Below, piece by piece: positions 8,371 to 17,307 of a stretch of 64,000 bases of DNA (position 1 is its first letter; every line of letters begins with the position of its first letter). The DNA is from Prevotellaceae bacterium. GTDB lineage: Bacteria > Bacteroidota > Bacteroidia > Bacteroidales > Muribaculaceae. The DNA is taken from assembly GCA_021772015.1 (NCBI GenBank), contig JAETNS010000007.1, positions 62,001 to 126,000 of the forward strand, in the 5' to 3' direction. The notes beneath the pieces were generated by a model. That model was given only the letters and a program-made list of their open reading frames with translations. It did not search any database and was not told where the DNA came from. A program made the position numbers and the translations under genes.

Positions 8371-10272
8371 TTACTTTTTGAGAAGACGGCTGTTGAATTC
8401 CTGAAGGGTCTGGAGCACATTGCTCTTGACATGGATGAAGTTCTCGATACCGAGAGCCTTGAGATCATCCGTGCATGCGGGAGCGCCTGCGACAACAAAC
8501 TCTGCGCGCCCGTCGAGAAGCTTGAATGCTTCGGGAGCGAACTCGGCATATTCGTCATCGGAAGAGCAGAGGACCACGATATCGGCTTTTGCCTCCATAG
8601 CGGCATCCATACCCTCCTTGACGGTCTTGAATCCGATATTGTCGATGATCTCATATCCGGCACAACCGAAGAAGTTGGCCGAGAACTGGGCACGGGCAAG
8701 ACGCATGGCCAGATTACCTATGGTCAGCATAAAGACTTTCGGGCGGTTGGAAGCAGTCTCCGTTGCAAGACGGAGCAACTCGAAATCGCTTGCCATGCGG
8801 GCGGTGTTCAACATCTTTTCAGGATTGGTCTGGCAGTTGCCACCGCATCCGCAGGAATGCTCCTTGACCTCACCCTTGATATCTGCCTCCTCGACGGCCG
8901 CAGACGAACCGGCCTCGATCTTGGCCTGGGCGAACTCGTTGAAATTCGGGAACTGGTTGGTTCCGAGAAGTATCTCTTTGCGACGGGCCATGTCGTCATG
9001 ACGTTTGGCGGCGGAAGCATTGACAGCTCTCTGTACATCTCCGTCATTCACACAAGCGAAGAAACCACCCTTCTCCTCGACTTCGAGGAAGAGTTTCCAT
9101 GCCTCCTTGGCGATCGAGACGGTCAACATCTCGACATAATAGGAACCGCCGGCGGGGTCGGCAACCTTGTCGAGATGGCTTTCCTCTTTCAACAAAAGCT
9201 GCTGGTTGCGGGCGATGCGTTCCGAGAACTCATCGGGAGTCTTGTATGGGACATCAAACGGGGTCACAGTCAGAGAGTCGACACCGGCCAGAGCGGCAGA
9301 CATTGCCTCTGTCTGGCTACGGAGAAGATTGACATGAGCGTCATAAAGGGTCTGGTTGAAGCGGGATGTCACCGCGTGGAGAGCCATCTTGCAATCAGCC
9401 TTTTCGATCGGCTTGTATTGCTCGGCTATCTGCGCCCATAGCATGCGGGCGGCGCGGAACTTGGCAAGCTCCATGAAATAGTTGGAGCTTACACCCATGT
9501 TGAACTTCACACGTTCGGCAACGACGACGGGTTTCACCCCTGCCTCTGTCAGCAGGGTCATCCATTGGGCACCCCATGCAAGAGCGTAACCAAGCTCCTG
9601 GAAGATATAACATCCGGCGTTGTTGAACAACACAGAGTTGACCGCAAGACACCGAAGGCCGGGGACATCGGCGACAATATCAAGCATGCCGACAGCCTCG
9701 GCGGCGACAGCCTTGGGATCTATATCAGCCCCGTGACGGAAAGCGCGTTTGAGGGGATCGTAGTTGATCGACCCCTTGAATACCTTCTCAAGCTTGCGGG
9801 CCTTGAGCCACTCGACAAGGGCAGACGCCAGATCGAGAGCCTTGCGGGGACAGGTGTTGAAATTCAATTCTACCTCATCGACTTTTATATCTTTGAGAAG
9901 AACGTCGAGAACATCGACAGTAGGTTCCTTGACAGTGAAACCCAATGAGCTGACACCTTTGCCAAGCACATCCAAAGCCACACGGTTGGCCTCGGCGGGA
10001 TCTGTGGGAAGAATCTCCTGACGGGTCATCCAATGGTTGTTGTCACGGGTACCTCTGACATAGGGGAACTCACCGGGGAGGGATCCTGTCGTCTTGAAAT
10101 CGGCGATATCCTCGCGGCGATACATCGGTTGCACCGAGAAACCTTCATTGGTTCTCCACACCAGCTTCTTGTCGAAGGGGACACCTTTCAGGTCGGCATC
10201 CACCTTTGCCTTCCAAGTCTCGTAGGAGACCGGAGGGAACTGGGTGAACAGTTTTTCTTTATTTTCTGCCAT
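8371..10272 (-). CDS. mutA: Methylmalonyl-CoA mutase, small subunit
   Basis: A 633-residue partner subunit of the heterodimeric mutase. It keeps the barrel but, as usual for MutA, the C-terminal domain lacks DxHxxG (the position reads TIGNLAMR), so it does not bind B12. I begin at the ATG at 10272 (MAENKEKLFTQFP), which matches the family start; an in-frame GTG at 10302 would add ten unconserved residues. An oddity is a short Cys-rich insertion in the linker, HSCGCGGNC (H472 to C480), which could bind metal. The gene has a consensus promoter 200 bp upstream and a long leader. Confidence 0.95.
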   Translation of the reverse strand: MAENKEKLFTQFPPVSYETWKAKVDADLKGVPFDKKLVWRTNEGFSVQPMYRREDIADFKTTGSLPGEFPYVRGTRDNNHWMTRQEILPTDPAEANRVALDVLGKGVSSLGFTVKEPTVDVLDVLLKDIKVDEVELNFNTCPRKALDLASALVEWLKARKLEKVFKGSINYDPLKRAFRHGADIDPKAVAAEAVGMLDIVADVPGLRCLAVNSVLFNNAGCYIFQELGYALAWGAQWMTLLTEAGVKPVVVAERVKFNMGVSSNYFMELAKFRAARMLWAQIAEQYKPIEKADCKMALHAVTSRFNQTLYDAHVNLLRSQTEAMSAALAGVDSLTVTPFDVPYKTPDEFSERIARNQQLLLKEESHLDKVADPAGGSYYVEMLTVSIAKEAWKLFLEVEEKGGFFACVNDGDVQRAVNASAAKRHDDMARRKEILLGTNQFPNFNEFAQAKIEAGSSAAVEEADIKGEVKEHSCGCGGNCQTNPEKMLNTARMASDFELLRLATETASNRPKVFMLTIGNLAMRLARAQFSANFFGCAGYEIIDNIGFKTVKEGMDAAMEAKADIVVLCSSDDEYAEFAPEAFKLLDGRAEFVVAGAPACTDDLKALGIENFIHVKSNVLQTLQEFNSRLLKK

Positions 10273-10400
10273 GATATATAAAGAGGTTAACAATAATGAC
10301 ACATTAAAGCGTCTCCCGCAGAGAAATCCGGGGCGACACGGCTTGAATCTTTCAGAAAATCATGAAATCTTTCCATGGTAACAGATTCCGAAAATAAACG

Positions 10401-10438
10401 CTCCGAGGTCGGGCGGTTGTAAGCCAATTCCGCCGGAG
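10401..10438 (-). other. Nested stem in the mutAB mRNA leader
   Basis: The ~190-nt transcribed leader of mutA can form a compact two-part stem: 10401-10405 with 10434-10438 (CTCCG/CGGAG) and inside it 10413-10416 with 10430-10433, with a 7-nt bulge on one side and a 13-nt loop. No B12-box or other known cobalamin riboswitch core was found. It may be a regulatory leader structure or only chance pairing. Confidence 0.3.
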
Positions 10439-10472
10439 TCATAAGAAAATTTTCCAAAACAGTTCAATGCCA

Positions 10473-10502
10473 CAAATTTACTAAACTTTTCGGAATCCCC
10501 AA
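10473..10502 (-). promoter_or_regulatory. mutAB promoter
   Basis: On the minus strand TTG (10500-10502) is separated by 19 nt from TAAATTTG (10473-10480), a full match to the Bacteroidetes -33/-7 pattern. Transcription should start near 10466, leaving a leader of ~190 nt before the mutA ATG at 10272. Confidence 0.7.
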
Positions 10503-10550
10503 TATTTTGCCGCAAAAATTTCTTTCCCACGCGTCCATACGACACATTAC

Positions 10551-10586
10551 TCCCATAATTCCCGCAACTCCCGTTTCTCCCACCAC
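10551..10586 (-). repeat. Four 9-nt G-tract repeats right after a stop codon
   Basis: The plus strand has four copies of TCCCnnnnn in exact 9-nt register; on the minus strand this gives GGG-N6-GGG-N6-GGG-N6-GGG (tracts at 10552-10554, 10561-10563, 10570-10572, 10579-10581). This fits the standard G-quadruplex pattern and begins just 3' of the hydrolase stop codon, in its mRNA. Confidence 0.6.
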
Positions 10587-11609
10587 CTATTTCCCCACAA
10601 ACTCCGGCTGGTGGCTGAGGAAATTGAACATTGACTTGTAGACAGCTCGACGGACACGAGGGCGCGAGAGGACAAGGTCGTGCAGGCCGCTGTCAACAAT
10701 GGCTTCTGTCACATTGTAGCCCAGCCGGCGACCGCGCGCAGAAATGGAGTCGACATTCAGAACGGCATCTCCGCTATTGGCCAACGGGTTCCAGCCATCC
10801 GTATTGACGCTGCGGCGCGAACGCATCAGGAATATAGGCACCTTGATCGCACGGCCATTCTTCATAAGCTGCTTATGCCCCTGATCGATCGCCCTGACCC
10901 ATCCGAGGGTGATGGGAGCCGGATGGAGCAATTTCAAGGTAGTGTCAAATTCCCACTCCCCATGTTTTGATTTCAGAAGGCTCTCGCCATAAGCAGTGTC
11001 ATCACCCTGCGACATGGATATGTCAGGGAACCACCTCCCGGCAGCGGCAGCCAACGGTATGGCAACCTTGCGCATGAAGCCTGTGAAATTCCAATCAAGA
11101 AACGGGCTGTTCAATATCAGAGCCTTTATCTCCGGCGCAGGTTTATCCTCCATATACAATGATGTTATCAAGCCGCCGGTCGAATGCCCCATCAAGACGA
11201 TATCGGTAACACTGTCGCGGCGCATCCGCGTTATGGCTGAATCTATATCGGCGAAATATTCCTTCATGTCGCGCGTCTCATAACGCCGTTGGCCCGGCAA
11301 CAACGAGCGGCCATACTTGCGCAGGTCGACCGCGTAAAATCCATATCCGGAGTCATTGAACTCGCGCCCCATGCTGTCCTGAAAGAAATAATCATTGTAA
11401 CCATGAACATACAACACAGCCTTCCGGGGCTTTTTGCCGTCAGGCAACCGTCTTATGACTGTAGACACAATCTTGCCGGAATAGTCATCCGGCTGATTGA
11501 CTGTCTCGATCTCATAGCCATCCTTGCCAAGCAACGGATCGGTCACCCAGGAAATCAAAAGAGGAGCTACCGCCAGCAGGAGGAGCAGGAATATGGAATT
11601 TCGTTTCAT
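10587..11609 (-). CDS. Exported alpha/beta hydrolase (monoacylglycerol-lipase / S33-like)
   Basis: A 340-residue serine hydrolase with an N-terminal signal or anchor (Leu-rich, ~residues 6-22). The nucleophile elbow is GHSTGG, the oxyanion region reads VLYVHGYNDYF, and a C-terminal SGLHDL segment supplies the likely catalytic His. The architecture matches the Hydrolase_4 (lysophospholipase/monoglyceride lipase) group; the true ester substrate is unknown. It is a single gene transcribed away from the agmatine operon from a consensus promoter at 11667-11697. Its 3' UTR carries the G-tract repeat. Confidence 0.85.
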   Translation of the reverse strand: MKRNSIFLLLLLAVAPLLISWVTDPLLGKDGYEIETVNQPDDYSGKIVSTVIRRLPDGKKPRKAVLYVHGYNDYFFQDSMGREFNDSGYGFYAVDLRKYGRSLLPGQRRYETRDMKEYFADIDSAITRMRRDSVTDIVLMGHSTGGLITSLYMEDKPAPEIKALILNSPFLDWNFTGFMRKVAIPLAAAAGRWFPDISMSQGDDTAYGESLLKSKHGEWEFDTTLKLLHPAPITLGWVRAIDQGHKQLMKNGRAIKVPIFLMRSRRSVNTDGWNPLANSGDAVLNVDSISARGRRLGYNVTEAIVDSGLHDLVLSRPRVRRAVYKSMFNFLSHQPEFVGK

Positions 11610-11666
11610 CCTATATCAATGTTTTTCACCTCTATAGAAAACAATTATTGCATGAAAATAGGTTCG

Positions 11667-11697
11667 CAAAGTTAACAAATGTTTTTAAGTCGGCAAA
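11667..11697 (-). promoter_or_regulatory. Promoter of the alpha/beta hydrolase gene
   Basis: The minus-strand TTTG (11694-11697), a 19-nt spacer and TAACTTTG (11667-11674) form a full consensus match. Its -33 box lies 1 nt from that of the divergent promoter at 11699-11730, so the two promoters probably influence each other. Confidence 0.75.
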
Positions 11698-11698
11698 C

Positions 11699-11730
11699 TT
11701 GGGATTATTTCAGGAAAATCATTATCTTTG
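11699..11730 (+). promoter_or_regulatory. Promoter of the agmatine-degradation operon
   Basis: TTG (11699-11701), a 21-nt spacer and TATCTTTG (11723-11730). It drives the genes from 11815 with a leader of ~78 nt, back to back with the hydrolase promoter. Confidence 0.65.
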
Positions 11731-11814
11731 TCCCCACAAGCCACAATAAAGCAATGCCTCGGGGCTGACGTTCTCTCCCATTCTCTCCTGATGCCCCTCT
11801 AACCATGACAGACA

Positions 11815-12057
11815 ATGGATTATCAAGACATCACGGAAGTGTTCCGTCTGGTGATACGACAAGCCGGAAGCATAGACATGGCCGAAGCCGAGTTCAAGAA
11901 AATGATGGGCGAGGATGATGAGCTACACAAGTCGTACCGTCAGTGGTGCCATGAAGTCGGCAGTTCCGAACGGCGCGGTTTCCTTGATTTCTGCGAGGAA
12001 TATCTCGACAACCAGGATTCCATATGGGACACTCTTGACAATGACTACGACCAATGA
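11815..12057 (+). CDS. Small acidic protein coupled to agmatine deiminase
   Basis: An 80-residue acidic protein with no recognisable family, signal peptide or membrane helix; the composition (many Asp/Glu, few hydrophobics) and the pattern predict short helices. Its stop overlaps the start of aguA in an ATGA junction (12054-12057), so the two are translationally coupled, and it is the first gene after the operon promoter. It could be a small regulator or partner of the downstream enzymes, but only the coupling supports that. An earlier ATG at 11805 is in another frame and soon closes. Confidence 0.7.
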   Translation: MDYQDITEVFRLVIRQAGSIDMAEAEFKKMMGEDDELHKSYRQWCHEVGSSERRGFLDFCEEYLDNQDSIWDTLDNDYDQ

Positions 12058-13115
12058 CCCATATTAATCACCCTACACAAAGAATCATGATCCCGGAATG
12101 GGATGAAAGATTCGACGCGACCCTTATAGCGTGGCCTCACAAAGAAACAGACTGGGCTTACATGCTCGACGAAATCGACCGTTGTTATGTAGACCTGACA
12201 CGCGCGCTCCTAAAGGCCGGGCAGACAATCCTGATAGCCACTCCGGAGCAAGACCGTGTCAGGGAATTGCTGTCGGAATATATCCCTTCGGGAAAAATAC
12301 TGATAGCGACATGCCCAACAAACGACACCTGGACGCGTGACTACGGACCGCTGACAATCGAGGATCATAAGACAGGTAAACTTTCAGCGGTTGCCTACAA
12401 GTTCAACGGGTGGGGACTGAAGTTTCCTTCCGGGAAAGACAACCTTGTGTTCCTGTCGCTGATAGCGTCCAAAGCACTGCGTGCCGCCATATGCGATAGG
12501 AAGCGGTATGTACTGGAAGGAGGCTCTATCGAAAGTGACGGCAAAGGCACGATACTAACCACTTCCGAATGTATGCTGTCGGTCAACCGCAACGGTTTCA
12601 TCTCCAAAACGGAAGTCGAGGAGGAGCTATCCCAAGGCCTCGGCGCATCAAGGGTACTATGGCTTGACCACGGGGCATTGGAAGGGGATGACACCGACAG
12701 CCATATAGACACGTTGGCCCGGTTGGCTCCACATGACACTATATTATATGTGAAATCCTATGATCCGTCTGATTCCCACACCGCCGCGCTCGACCGTATG
12801 GAGGAACAGCTTAAAGGATTCCGAACTGCGGATGGATCCCCGTATAATCTGATAGGATTGCCACTCCCCTCTCCTATCTCCGATGAAGATGGGGAAAGGC
12901 TGCCCGCTACATATGCCAACTACCTTGTCACTCCCCGGGCTGTCATAATGCCTGTTTACGGCCAGCCGCGCAATGATGAAATGGCCGCCCAGATGCTGCG
13001 AATAGCTTTCCCCGACCATGAGATAATCAGCGTGGACTGCCGACCATTGATCCGGCAACATGGCTCCCTCCATTGCGCGACCATGCAGTTCCCCTCAGCA
13101 TGGCTTCCGATCTGA
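12054..13115 (+). CDS. aguA: Agmatine deiminase
   Basis: A 353-residue member of the guanidine-modifying (PAD_porph) family that hydrolyses agmatine to N-carbamoylputrescine and ammonia. Family marks are the N-terminal PEWDERFDATLIAWPH, TWTRDYGP, EGGSIESDG with a conserved Glu, DTDSHIDTLAR, and the C-terminal HGSLHCATMQFP with the catalytic Cys (C341). The next gene performs the following step, so agmatine is converted to putrescine. The family also includes peptidylarginine deiminases, but the gene pair argues for agmatine. It is coupled to the upstream small ORF. Confidence 0.95.
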   Translation: MTHINHPTQRIMIPEWDERFDATLIAWPHKETDWAYMLDEIDRCYVDLTRALLKAGQTILIATPEQDRVRELLSEYIPSGKILIATCPTNDTWTRDYGPLTIEDHKTGKLSAVAYKFNGWGLKFPSGKDNLVFLSLIASKALRAAICDRKRYVLEGGSIESDGKGTILTTSECMLSVNRNGFISKTEVEEELSQGLGASRVLWLDHGALEGDDTDSHIDTLARLAPHDTILYVKSYDPSDSHTAALDRMEEQLKGFRTADGSPYNLIGLPLPSPISDEDGERLPATYANYLVTPRAVIMPVYGQPRNDEMAAQMLRIAFPDHEIISVDCRPLIRQHGSLHCATMQFPSAWLPI

Positions 13116-13148
13116 AACGCCACCCAAAGAATCAATATTGCAATAAAG

Positions 13149-14045
13149 ATGACTGATAAAACTCCTATCATAAAAGTTGCCTTAATCCAGCAAAAGAAGA
13201 CAGCAGACATAGCCGATAACCGCCGCCGACTCACGGAGGAAATCATAAAAGCGGCCCAAATGGGCGCACAGTTGATTGTCAACCAGGAGTTACACGACTC
13301 CCTGTATTTTTGCCAGAACGAGGATGTGGAGACTTTCGACCTTGCCGTCGAGCTTGATTCTTCCGCGACCGGAGTATATTCACAACTGGCAAAGAATCTT
13401 GGCGTTGTGATTGTGACCTCGATGTTTGAACGCCGTGCCGCCGGTCTTTACCATAACACCGCCATTGTTTTTGACTCGGACGGAAGCGAGGCCGGATGTT
13501 ACCGCAAGACCCACATCCCCGATGATCCGGGATTCTACGAAAAATTCTATTTCACACCCGGAGACCTCGGCATAAAGCCGATAGAAACATCGTTGGGGAA
13601 GCTCGGAGTACTTGTGTGCTGGGACCAGTGGTATCCTGAAGCTGCTCGCCTGATGGCATTGCAGGGTGCGGAGCTTCTAATTTATCCGACCGCCATCGGA
13701 TGGCAGGACACCGACCCGGAGGATGAGAAGCAACGTCAGCGCGAGGCTTGGACCACAGTCCAACGCGGTCATGCCGTCGCCAACGGCATTCCTGTCATAG
13801 CTGTCAACCGGGTGGGGCATGAAGATGACCCGTCCGGTGTGTCAGACGGCATCACATTCTGGGGGTCCAGCTTCATTGCCGGGCCACAAGGAGAGATACT
13901 TCACAAAAGTCCGGATGACAGGGAGGAGACAGCCGTGGTGGAGGTAGACATGCGCCGCAGCGAGAATGTCAGACGATGGTGGCCTTTCCTCCGAGACCGT
14001 CGCATTGATTTATACGATGGGCTGACAAAGCGATATCTCGATTGA
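13149..14045 (+). CDS. aguB: N-carbamoylputrescine amidase
   Basis: A 298-residue nitrilase-superfamily enzyme that hydrolyses N-carbamoylputrescine to putrescine, CO2 and ammonia. The Glu-Lys-Cys triad is visible: E47 in NQELHDS, K120 in CYRKTHIPDD and C157 in VLVCWDQWYPEAARL. The length is normal and the gene follows aguA by 33 bp in the same operon. Together they form the deiminase route from agmatine to putrescine, used for polyamine supply. Confidence 0.96.
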   Translation: MTDKTPIIKVALIQQKKTADIADNRRRLTEEIIKAAQMGAQLIVNQELHDSLYFCQNEDVETFDLAVELDSSATGVYSQLAKNLGVVIVTSMFERRAAGLYHNTAIVFDSDGSEAGCYRKTHIPDDPGFYEKFYFTPGDLGIKPIETSLGKLGVLVCWDQWYPEAARLMALQGAELLIYPTAIGWQDTDPEDEKQRQREAWTTVQRGHAVANGIPVIAVNRVGHEDDPSGVSDGITFWGSSFIAGPQGEILHKSPDDREETAVVEVDMRRSENVRRWWPFLRDRRIDLYDGLTKRYLD

Positions 14046-14066
14046 ACAACATTTAACCTCACTCTC

Positions 14067-15659
14067 ATGGATATACTTCTCCCTCCCGACCTGTCAGGAA
14101 ACCGCCGTCAATTGTCACGCGGCAGCCGGAGCATGACCATCATCGGGGCAAACGGGGCCGGCAAGACCCGTTTCACTTCTTATCTCGCCGGGAGTCTCGG
14201 CGACAAGGCTTTCAAGCTTTCAGCCCTCAAGGCCATCTACACATCCGGAGAACCCGATGCAGAGCCGGCCACAATCGACAGCATATTCCTCAAGGCCCGG
14301 CAATCACCGGCATTCCTGACCAATACCGCCACGACCTCTTTTGACCGTCTTATGGCTCTATTGCTGAATGAGGAGATCGCCGCCCTTGTCGAATACAAAG
14401 TCGCCCAAATGGAGGTTTCAGCCGGAAGGCGCAAAACCATCATGGCTCCGGCCACAAAACTTGACGAGGTCATCACCAGATGGCAGGAAATTTTTCCCGC
14501 CAACCAGGTTTTGCGTCAAGGCGGCCGGCTACTGTTCTCCCGTGACGGCCAGGACGACACTTACTCCCAGATGAGATTGTCGGCAGGAGAAAAAGCTGTA
14601 CTGTATTATTTCGGCGCATTGTTATATGCTCCGAAAAACGGGGTGGTCTTCGTGGACTCCCCGGAGATGTTTCTCCATCCCTCGTTGCAGCAGAAAACAT
14701 GGGATTCTCTGGAAGCCATGCGCCCTGACTGCCATTTCGTCTATACGACCCACGATCTCGACTTCACAGCCACACGTCAACGTGACACTCTCCTATGGGT
14801 TCGTGGCTATGACCCCGCAGGAGAGGGATGGGACTACACGATACTACCTCGGGGAGCAGGCATATCAGACGAGGTGTATATGGCTATCATCGGGTCGCGT
14901 AACCCGGTATTGTTCATCGAAGGGGATGCCTCCCACTCAATCGACGCAAAGCTGTATCCGCTTGTTTTCAAGGATTTTACCGTGAAATCACTCGGAAGCT
15001 GTGACAAGGTTATAGAATCCACCCGCACCTTCAACGACCAAAGGGCACTCCATCATCTCGAAAGCCGGGGAATCGTCGACCGGGACCGACGAGACGAGGG
15101 GGAAGTAGCTTACCTTCGTGGCAAAAACATATTTGTGCCGGATGTCGCCGAGATCGAGAACATACTGATGCTCGAAGAGGTCGTCAGGACCGTCGCCTCC
15201 GTCAACAACCGGGACGAGGATAAGGTATTCCGGTCAGTCAAAAAGGCGATCATCGGAATGTTCAGCCACGACCTCCGCGCCCAGGCCATGTTGCATACCC
15301 GCCATCGGATAAAACGGCTTATGGAGCGGCGCGTCGACGGGAAGTTCACAAACATAAACGCTTTCGAGCAACATCTCTCCGGGCTTGCGAAAGAGCTGAA
15401 TCCGCGTGGACTCTACGAACAGCTGTGCCGAGAGTTCTCCAGACATGTCGCACAAGACAATTACGCCGAGATCCTGAAAGTCTACAATCAGAAATCGATG
15501 CTTCCCGGCTCCAACGTGTCGCAACTCTGCGGACTTAACGGCTCCAAGGAGGCATATATCGATTCTATAATCTCAATCCTCAGGCGCGACTCTGCCGCGT
15601 CACGACGCATCCGTACGGCCATCATCCGTTGCTTCGGGCTGTCTGACGACCACGAATGA
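14067..15659 (+). CDS. AAA ATPase fused to DUF4435 TOPRIM-like domain (PARIS-like AriA-AriB fusion)
   Basis: A 530-residue two-domain protein. Residues 1-~260 are an ABC/SMC-type ATPase: Walker A GANGAGKT (27-34), signature LSAGEK (171-176), Walker B VVFVDSPE (193-200) and an H-loop TTHD (227-230). Residues ~278-530 match DUF4435: LFIEGD (E285), GIVDRDRRD (D338, D340) and EIENIL (362-367), an acidic TOPRIM-like set. In the PARIS anti-phage system these are two proteins, ATPase AriA and nuclease AriB; single-chain versions are known. It starts 21 bp after aguB on the same strand, so it may be read through from that operon. All motifs are intact. A housekeeping OLD-like role cannot be excluded. 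Confidence 0.8.
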   Translation: MDILLPPDLSGNRRQLSRGSRSMTIIGANGAGKTRFTSYLAGSLGDKAFKLSALKAIYTSGEPDAEPATIDSIFLKARQSPAFLTNTATTSFDRLMALLLNEEIAALVEYKVAQMEVSAGRRKTIMAPATKLDEVITRWQEIFPANQVLRQGGRLLFSRDGQDDTYSQMRLSAGEKAVLYYFGALLYAPKNGVVFVDSPEMFLHPSLQQKTWDSLEAMRPDCHFVYTTHDLDFTATRQRDTLLWVRGYDPAGEGWDYTILPRGAGISDEVYMAIIGSRNPVLFIEGDASHSIDAKLYPLVFKDFTVKSLGSCDKVIESTRTFNDQRALHHLESRGIVDRDRRDEGEVAYLRGKNIFVPDVAEIENILMLEEVVRTVASVNNRDEDKVFRSVKKAIIGMFSHDLRAQAMLHTRHRIKRLMERRVDGKFTNINAFEQHLSGLAKELNPRGLYEQLCREFSRHVAQDNYAEILKVYNQKSMLPGSNVSQLCGLNGSKEAYIDSIISILRRDSAASRRIRTAIIRCFGLSDDHE

Positions 15660-15718
15660 CAAAAGCGGATTTCCACTCCTTCATAGTGATTTCAGACAGC
15701 CCTGACGACAACGCCCTA

Positions 15719-17224
15719 TTATTTGCGGACACTGCGTTTGTCCCATGACGGGTGTGCCGGATCCTCTGCCACAAGCGCCTCGGCAAGGTCGATCGACAAT
15801 GCCTCTGCGAGCATCTTGCCATATTCCGGGTCAGCATTATGGCAGGCTCTCACATGGCGTTGTTTTATAAACAAGGGAATCCCTTCCATCTGCGCAGCGG
15901 TATTTCGGCATGTGGCATCTTTTTCGTCATCACCCATCAGCCGCCACAACTTGCCCGGTTGGGTATAGTAGTCATCGTCATACCGGCGTTCGTCATAATT
16001 GTAAAGATCGCCATGCAGCTTCATGGGCGGCTCCTTCATGGAAGGAGTGTCTTTCCATTCGCCAAAACTGTTGGGTTCATATGACAGCGTACGGCCTTCA
16101 TTTCCGTCAGTGCGCATCTGTCCGTCGCGATGATAAGAATGGAACGGACACTTCGGCTGATTCACAGGAATGAGGTTATGATTCACTCCCAGGCGATAGC
16201 GTTGCGCGTCGCCATATGAGAACAACCGTCCCTGAAGCATCTTGTCTGGAGAGAAACCGATGCCATCGACAATATTGGCAGGATTGAAAGCGGCTTGCTC
16301 GATCTCCGCGAAGAAATTTTCAGGATTGCGGTTTAACTCCAGTATGCCGACATCCCGCAACGGGAAATCCTTGTGATACCATACTTTGGTAAGGTCAAAC
16401 GGGTTGATGTGGTAGGCTCTGGCCTCATCTTCGGTCATGAGTTGTATCTTGAGTTTCCATCTGGGGAAATCTCCGCGCTCGATGGCCTCGAACAGATCAC
16501 GCTGATGCGATTCACGGTCCTTCGCTATAATCGCCTCAGCCTCCTGATCAGTTAGATTTTTTATACCCTGAAGGGTGATGAAATGAAACTTGACCCAAGT
16601 GCGCTTGTCGTCCTTGTTAATGAAACTATAGGTGTGGCTGCCGAATCCGTGCATGTTACGGAATGAGGCAGGAATGCCGCGTGGAGACATTGAGATCGTG
16701 ATCTGATGAAGAGCTTCCGGAAGAAGAGTCCAGAAATCCCAGTTGGCCGTAGGGTTACGCATGCCTGTACGAGGGTCACGCTTGATGGCATGATTCAGAT
16801 CCGGGAATTTCAAGGGATCACGAAGGAAAAACACCGGAGTATTGTTGCCGACAAGATCCCAGTTGCCCTGGTCCGTGTAGAATTTCATGGCAAAACCACG
16901 GATATCGCGTTCGGCATCGGCTGCGCCTCTTTCACCGGCCACCGTGGAGAATCTTACAAGACACGGTGTCTTTTTGCCAACCTCGGAAAAGATCGATGCC
17001 CGGGTAAATTCGGTGATGTCATCGGTAACAGTAAAGGTCCCGAATGCACCGGATCCTTTCGCGTGCATTCTTCTTTCAGGGATGACCTCGCGGTCAAAAT
17101 GAGCTATCTTTTCAAGATACCAGGGATCCTGCCCGGAGAATGGGCCGCGGAGACCTGCGGTCTGGATATTCTGGTTGTCAGGAATAGGCCGTCCGTTTTC
17201 TGCGGTGAGTCTTTTTTTGTCCAT
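15719..17224 (-). CDS. katA: Catalase (monofunctional heme type)
   Basis: A 501-residue clade-3-sized catalase that removes hydrogen peroxide. The distal His is H54 in [13 protein letters not shown], the catalytic Asn lies in [13 protein letters not shown] and the proximal heme-binding Tyr in [13 protein letters not shown]. There is no signal peptide, so it is cytoplasmic. It is transcribed alone; an OxyR-type site lies ~85 bp upstream, consistent with peroxide induction in an otherwise anaerobic lineage. The region 15660-15718 after the stop holds no clear terminator. Confidence 0.98.
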   Translation of the reverse strand: MDKKRLTAENGRPIPDNQNIQTAGLRGPFSGQDPWYLEKIAHFDREVIPERRMHAKGSGAFGTFTVTDDITEFTRASIFSEVGKKTPCLVRFSTVAGERGAADAERDIRGFAMKFYTDQGNWDLVGNNTPVFFLRDPLKFPDLNHAIKRDPRTGMRNPTANWDFWTLLPEALHQITISMSPRGIPASFRNMHGFGSHTYSFINKDDKRTWVKFHFITLQGIKNLTDQEAEAIIAKDRESHQRDLFEAIERGDFPRWKLKIQLMTEDEARAYHINPFDLTKVWYHKDFPLRDVGILELNRNPENFFAEIEQAAFNPANIVDGIGFSPDKMLQGRLFSYGDAQRYRLGVNHNLIPVNQPKCPFHSYHRDGQMRTDGNEGRTLSYEPNSFGEWKDTPSMKEPPMKLHGDLYNYDERRYDDDYYTQPGKLWRLMGDDEKDATCRNTAAQMEGIPLFIKQRHVRACHNADPEYGKMLAEALSIDLAEALVAEDPAHPSWDKRSVRK

Positions 17225-17307
17225 ACAATCAAAATGGTTATTACAATTCTACGATTAAACAATTTTTGAACGCATATGGACCATAAAATGTTTAATTCCG
17301 ACAAAGA

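Noticed and set aside
7117-9441. Long open frames (325 and 411 codons) antisense to mutB and mutA
   Set aside because: They mirror the codon structure of the GC-rich mutase genes, have no family motifs and no start signals.
10273-10470. Cobalamin riboswitch before mutA
   Set aside because: Neither the B12 box nor the conserved core segments of cobalamin riboswitches can be found on the minus strand.
11805-11850. ATG at 11805 as start of the small protein before aguA
   Set aside because: It is in a different frame from the coupled 80-residue frame, and that reading soon closes.
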